Notes under the pieces: generated by a model
Told to the model about the DNA's origin: nothing
The model's input: the letters and a program-made list of their open reading frames with translations, nothing else
Databases searched by the model: none
Part shown: positions 5,778 through 7,398 of the stretch, piece by piece
How the letters are laid out: every line of letters starts with the position of its first letter
Position numbering within the stretch: position 1 is the stretch's first letter
Program-made: the position numbers and the translations under genes
NCBI GenBank assembly: GCA_947473445.1
Contig: CANJEU010000100.1
Coordinates: 1 to 7,398, forward strand
Reading direction: 5' to 3'
Origin: Fidelibacterota bacterium
GTDB taxonomy: Bacteria > Pseudomonadota > Alphaproteobacteria > Rhodospirillales > Rhodospirillaceae
Length of the DNA: 7,398 nucleotides

Positions 5778-7364
5778 ATGACCAAATTTGGACTGATCAT
5801 CGCGTTTGTCGCGAGCCTTTGCGGCCCCGCATTGGCCGCGCAGATCGACATCGATAAAGCCACGGTCGCCGAGATCAACGCGGCCTTTGACGCAGGCACG
5901 CTCACCTCCGAGCAGCTCGTGCAGATGTATCTCGCGCGCATAGAAGCTTACGACCGCCAGGGCCCCAAGTTGCACGCCGTCATCACCCTCAATCAGAAGG
6001 CGCTCGAAACCGCGCGGGCGCTCGACGCCGAACGCAAGGCGAAAGGAAAGCGCTCGCCGATGCACGGCATTCCGGTCGTGTTGAAAGACAATATGGATAC
6101 GTCCGACATGCCGACCACCGGCGGCTCGGTTCTTCTCGAAGGCTGGGTGCCGGCCAAGGATGCGTTCGTGGTCAAGAAGCTGCGCGATGCAGGCGCGATC
6201 ATCCTCGCCAAGGTCAACCTCTCCGAATTCGCCACCGGCGGCGCCAATAGCTCGCTTGGCGGACAATCCCTCAATCCTCACGATCTCACCCGCACGCCCG
6301 CGGGCTCGTCCGGCGGAACGGGTGTCGCCGTAGCGGCGGCTTATGCGCAACTCGGTTTCGGGACCGATACGGGGGGATCCGTGCGCGGCCCGTCCGCCGC
6401 TAACGGCATCGTCGGCCTGAAGACGACGATGGGGCTCGCGAGTCGCGGCGGCGTCATTCCGCTCACACTCAGTTTCGATACCGTCGGCCCCATGGCGCGC
6501 AACGTCTCGGATATCGCCGCCGTGCTCGGCGTCGTTGCCGGGGTGGATCCCGCCGATGCGGTGACCAAGACCGGAAAAGCCGAGAGCGACTATACGAAGT
6601 TCCTGAAGACCGGCGCCTTCAAGGGCGCGCGTATCGGGGTCGCGCGTGATTTCATGGATGGAGATCCGGAAGTCATCTGGTCGATCGAAGCTGCCCTCGA
6701 CGTGATGAAGGAGCAAGGCGCTACCATCGTCGATGTGAAGTTCCCCAAGTGGGTGCTTGATGCGAAGCAAGAGTATTATATGACGCTGCGCTATCCCGAG
6801 TTCGCGTCACAAGTGACCGAATACCTTTCTCACACCGGGCCTGGTTACCCGAAGTCCATCGCCGAGTTGATTGACCGGGCGAAGAAGTATCAGAGCATGG
6901 GGACGGGAGGGGTTGGCCCCAACCCGTCGCGTTGGTTCGTTTTCAAACGCGAAGCCGAAGCCAGCGGCCTCGATAGCTACCAGTACAAAGCGGTAAAGGA
7001 GTTCGGCCTGCCGGCGGTTCGTGCCGTTGTGAACGGCATTTTCGAAACCGAAAAACTCGATGCGATTGTGTACCCGACATCGGCGCGGCGTCCGGGCCTG
7101 ACGGCGATGGCCGAGACGTCGGCGATCGGCGGCGGCGGCGCCACGGTCATCGCGAACCTCTCGGGCATTCCCGATCTGATCGTACCGGCGGGTTTCACCA
7201 GCGACGATCTTCCGATCGCGATCTCCTTCTGGGGGCCGCATTTCAGCGAAGGAAAACTCATCTCGCTTGGATACAGCTTTGAACAGGCCACGCAGATTCG
7301 CCGTCTGCCGGTGCATGCGCCGCCGCTCGCGGGGCAGGTCATCTCGGTCGCCGAGCGCAAGTAG
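5778..7364 (+). CDS. Exported amidase-signature hydrolase, second of a tandem pair
   Basis: A 528-residue AS-family amidase, homologous along its length to the preceding gene product (both have YLARIEAYD, AGSSGGT, TMGL-SR-GVIPL and a C-terminal SYEQAT or SFEQAT) but clearly diverged. The triad is Lys103 (GIPVVLKDN), Ser177 (TPAGSSGGT) and nucleophile Ser201 in the canonical FGTDTGGSVRGPSA. A signal peptide (1 to about 20 or 21, ending PALAA before QIDID) implies export; its Cys15 is not in a proper lipobox, since the preceding residue is Leu. The mature protein has no cysteine. The ATG at 5778 has AGGGA five to six bases upstream; a longer frame from 5595 exists but would overlap the first amidase by 161 bp and bury the signal peptide. 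The 22 bp gap indicates one operon with the first amidase. The substrate-facing middle (about 320-420) differs strongly from its partner, so the two probably differ in specificity. Confidence 0.93.
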   Translation: MTKFGLIIAFVASLCGPALAAQIDIDKATVAEINAAFDAGTLTSEQLVQMYLARIEAYDRQGPKLHAVITLNQKALETARALDAERKAKGKRSPMHGIPVVLKDNMDTSDMPTTGGSVLLEGWVPAKDAFVVKKLRDAGAIILAKVNLSEFATGGANSSLGGQSLNPHDLTRTPAGSSGGTGVAVAAAYAQLGFGTDTGGSVRGPSAANGIVGLKTTMGLASRGGVIPLTLSFDTVGPMARNVSDIAAVLGVVAGVDPADAVTKTGKAESDYTKFLKTGAFKGARIGVARDFMDGDPEVIWSIEAALDVMKEQGATIVDVKFPKWVLDAKQEYYMTLRYPEFASQVTEYLSHTGPGYPKSIAELIDRAKKYQSMGTGGVGPNPSRWFVFKREAEASGLDSYQYKAVKEFGLPAVRAVVNGIFETEKLDAIVYPTSARRPGLTAMAETSAIGGGGATVIANLSGIPDLIVPAGFTSDDLPIAISFWGPHFSEGKLISLGYSFEQATQIRRLPVHAPPLAGQVISVAERK

Positions 7365-7392
7365 CCGAACGTTTAGTGGTGATATGGTTGGC

Positions 7393-7398
7393 AGGAGA
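7393..7398 (+). promoter_or_regulatory. Possible ribosome-binding site of a gene beyond the window
   Basis: The last six bases read AGGAGA, a good Shine-Dalgarno sequence, 28 bp after the stop of the second amidase. A third operon gene may begin just outside. An ATG at 7384 is a rival start but lacks a good site upstream. Confidence 0.3.

Noticed and set aside
5811..5840. Possible lipoprotein signal in the second amidase (Cys15 of the signal peptide)
   Set aside because: The residue before the cysteine is Leu, which does not fit a lipobox, and an ordinary signal peptidase I site (ALAA) follows.
5679..6770. Minus-strand open frame of 363 codons across the amidase junction
   Set aside because: It runs antisense through the second amidase and its start region and shows no domain or signal; a GC-driven shadow.
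4300..7300. Direct DNA repeat between the two amidase genes
   Set aside because: The similarity is at protein level, as expected of old paralogues; no long identical DNA stretches were seen, so it is not a recent duplication.
1..7398. Mobile elements, CRISPR arrays, tRNA or rRNA genes
   Set aside because: No transposase, terminal inverted repeats, regularly spaced repeats or recognisable RNA genes were seen on either strand.

Overview
The window reads as chromosomal DNA of a GC-rich alphaproteobacterium. The best evidence is the 5' end: the tail of a cytochrome b gene followed at once by a separate cytochrome c1 gene, the petB-petC order of alphaproteobacterial cytochrome bc1 operons (not the single fused fbcH gene seen in Bradyrhizobium). 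The genus cannot be fixed from the sequence alone.

Layout. (1) 1-1585: end of the bc1 operon, petB (5' truncated by the window) and petC, closed by a strong intrinsic terminator at 1612-1648. (2) 1701-2747: a single patatin-like phospholipase gene with a GTG start. (3) 2765-3621: a compact two-gene unit, an SRPBCC/AHSA1-type protein followed by an ArsR-family repressor, with overlapping genes. A candidate promoter lies between two copies of a GCAACM-N4-GGTTGC palindrome, and the second copy contains the Shine-Dalgarno sequence. (4) 3618-4037 on the minus strand: a small MAPEG-family membrane protein, convergent with the ArsR gene, the two stop codons overlapping in one CTAG. (5) 4196-7364: two tandem, paralogous amidase-signature hydrolases, each with a signal peptide, 22 bp apart and evidently co-transcribed. 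The window ends in an AGGAGA that may be the ribosome-binding site of a further gene.

How the parts work. PetB and PetC are the quinol-oxidising and cytochrome c-reducing membrane subunits of respiratory complex III. The SRPBCC-ArsR pair looks like a self-regulated cassette in which the repressor controls its own operon through the two palindromes. The amidases probably act in the periplasm on amide or peptide-like substrates that cannot be named from sequence. The patatin and MAPEG proteins have recognisable families but no specific role shown by context.

Nothing here looks like a wholly new system: there is no mobile element, CRISPR array, tRNA or rRNA. The most interesting parts are the double operator of the SRPBCC-ArsR unit and the divergence between the two exported amidases (oxyanion-loop residue and cysteine content).
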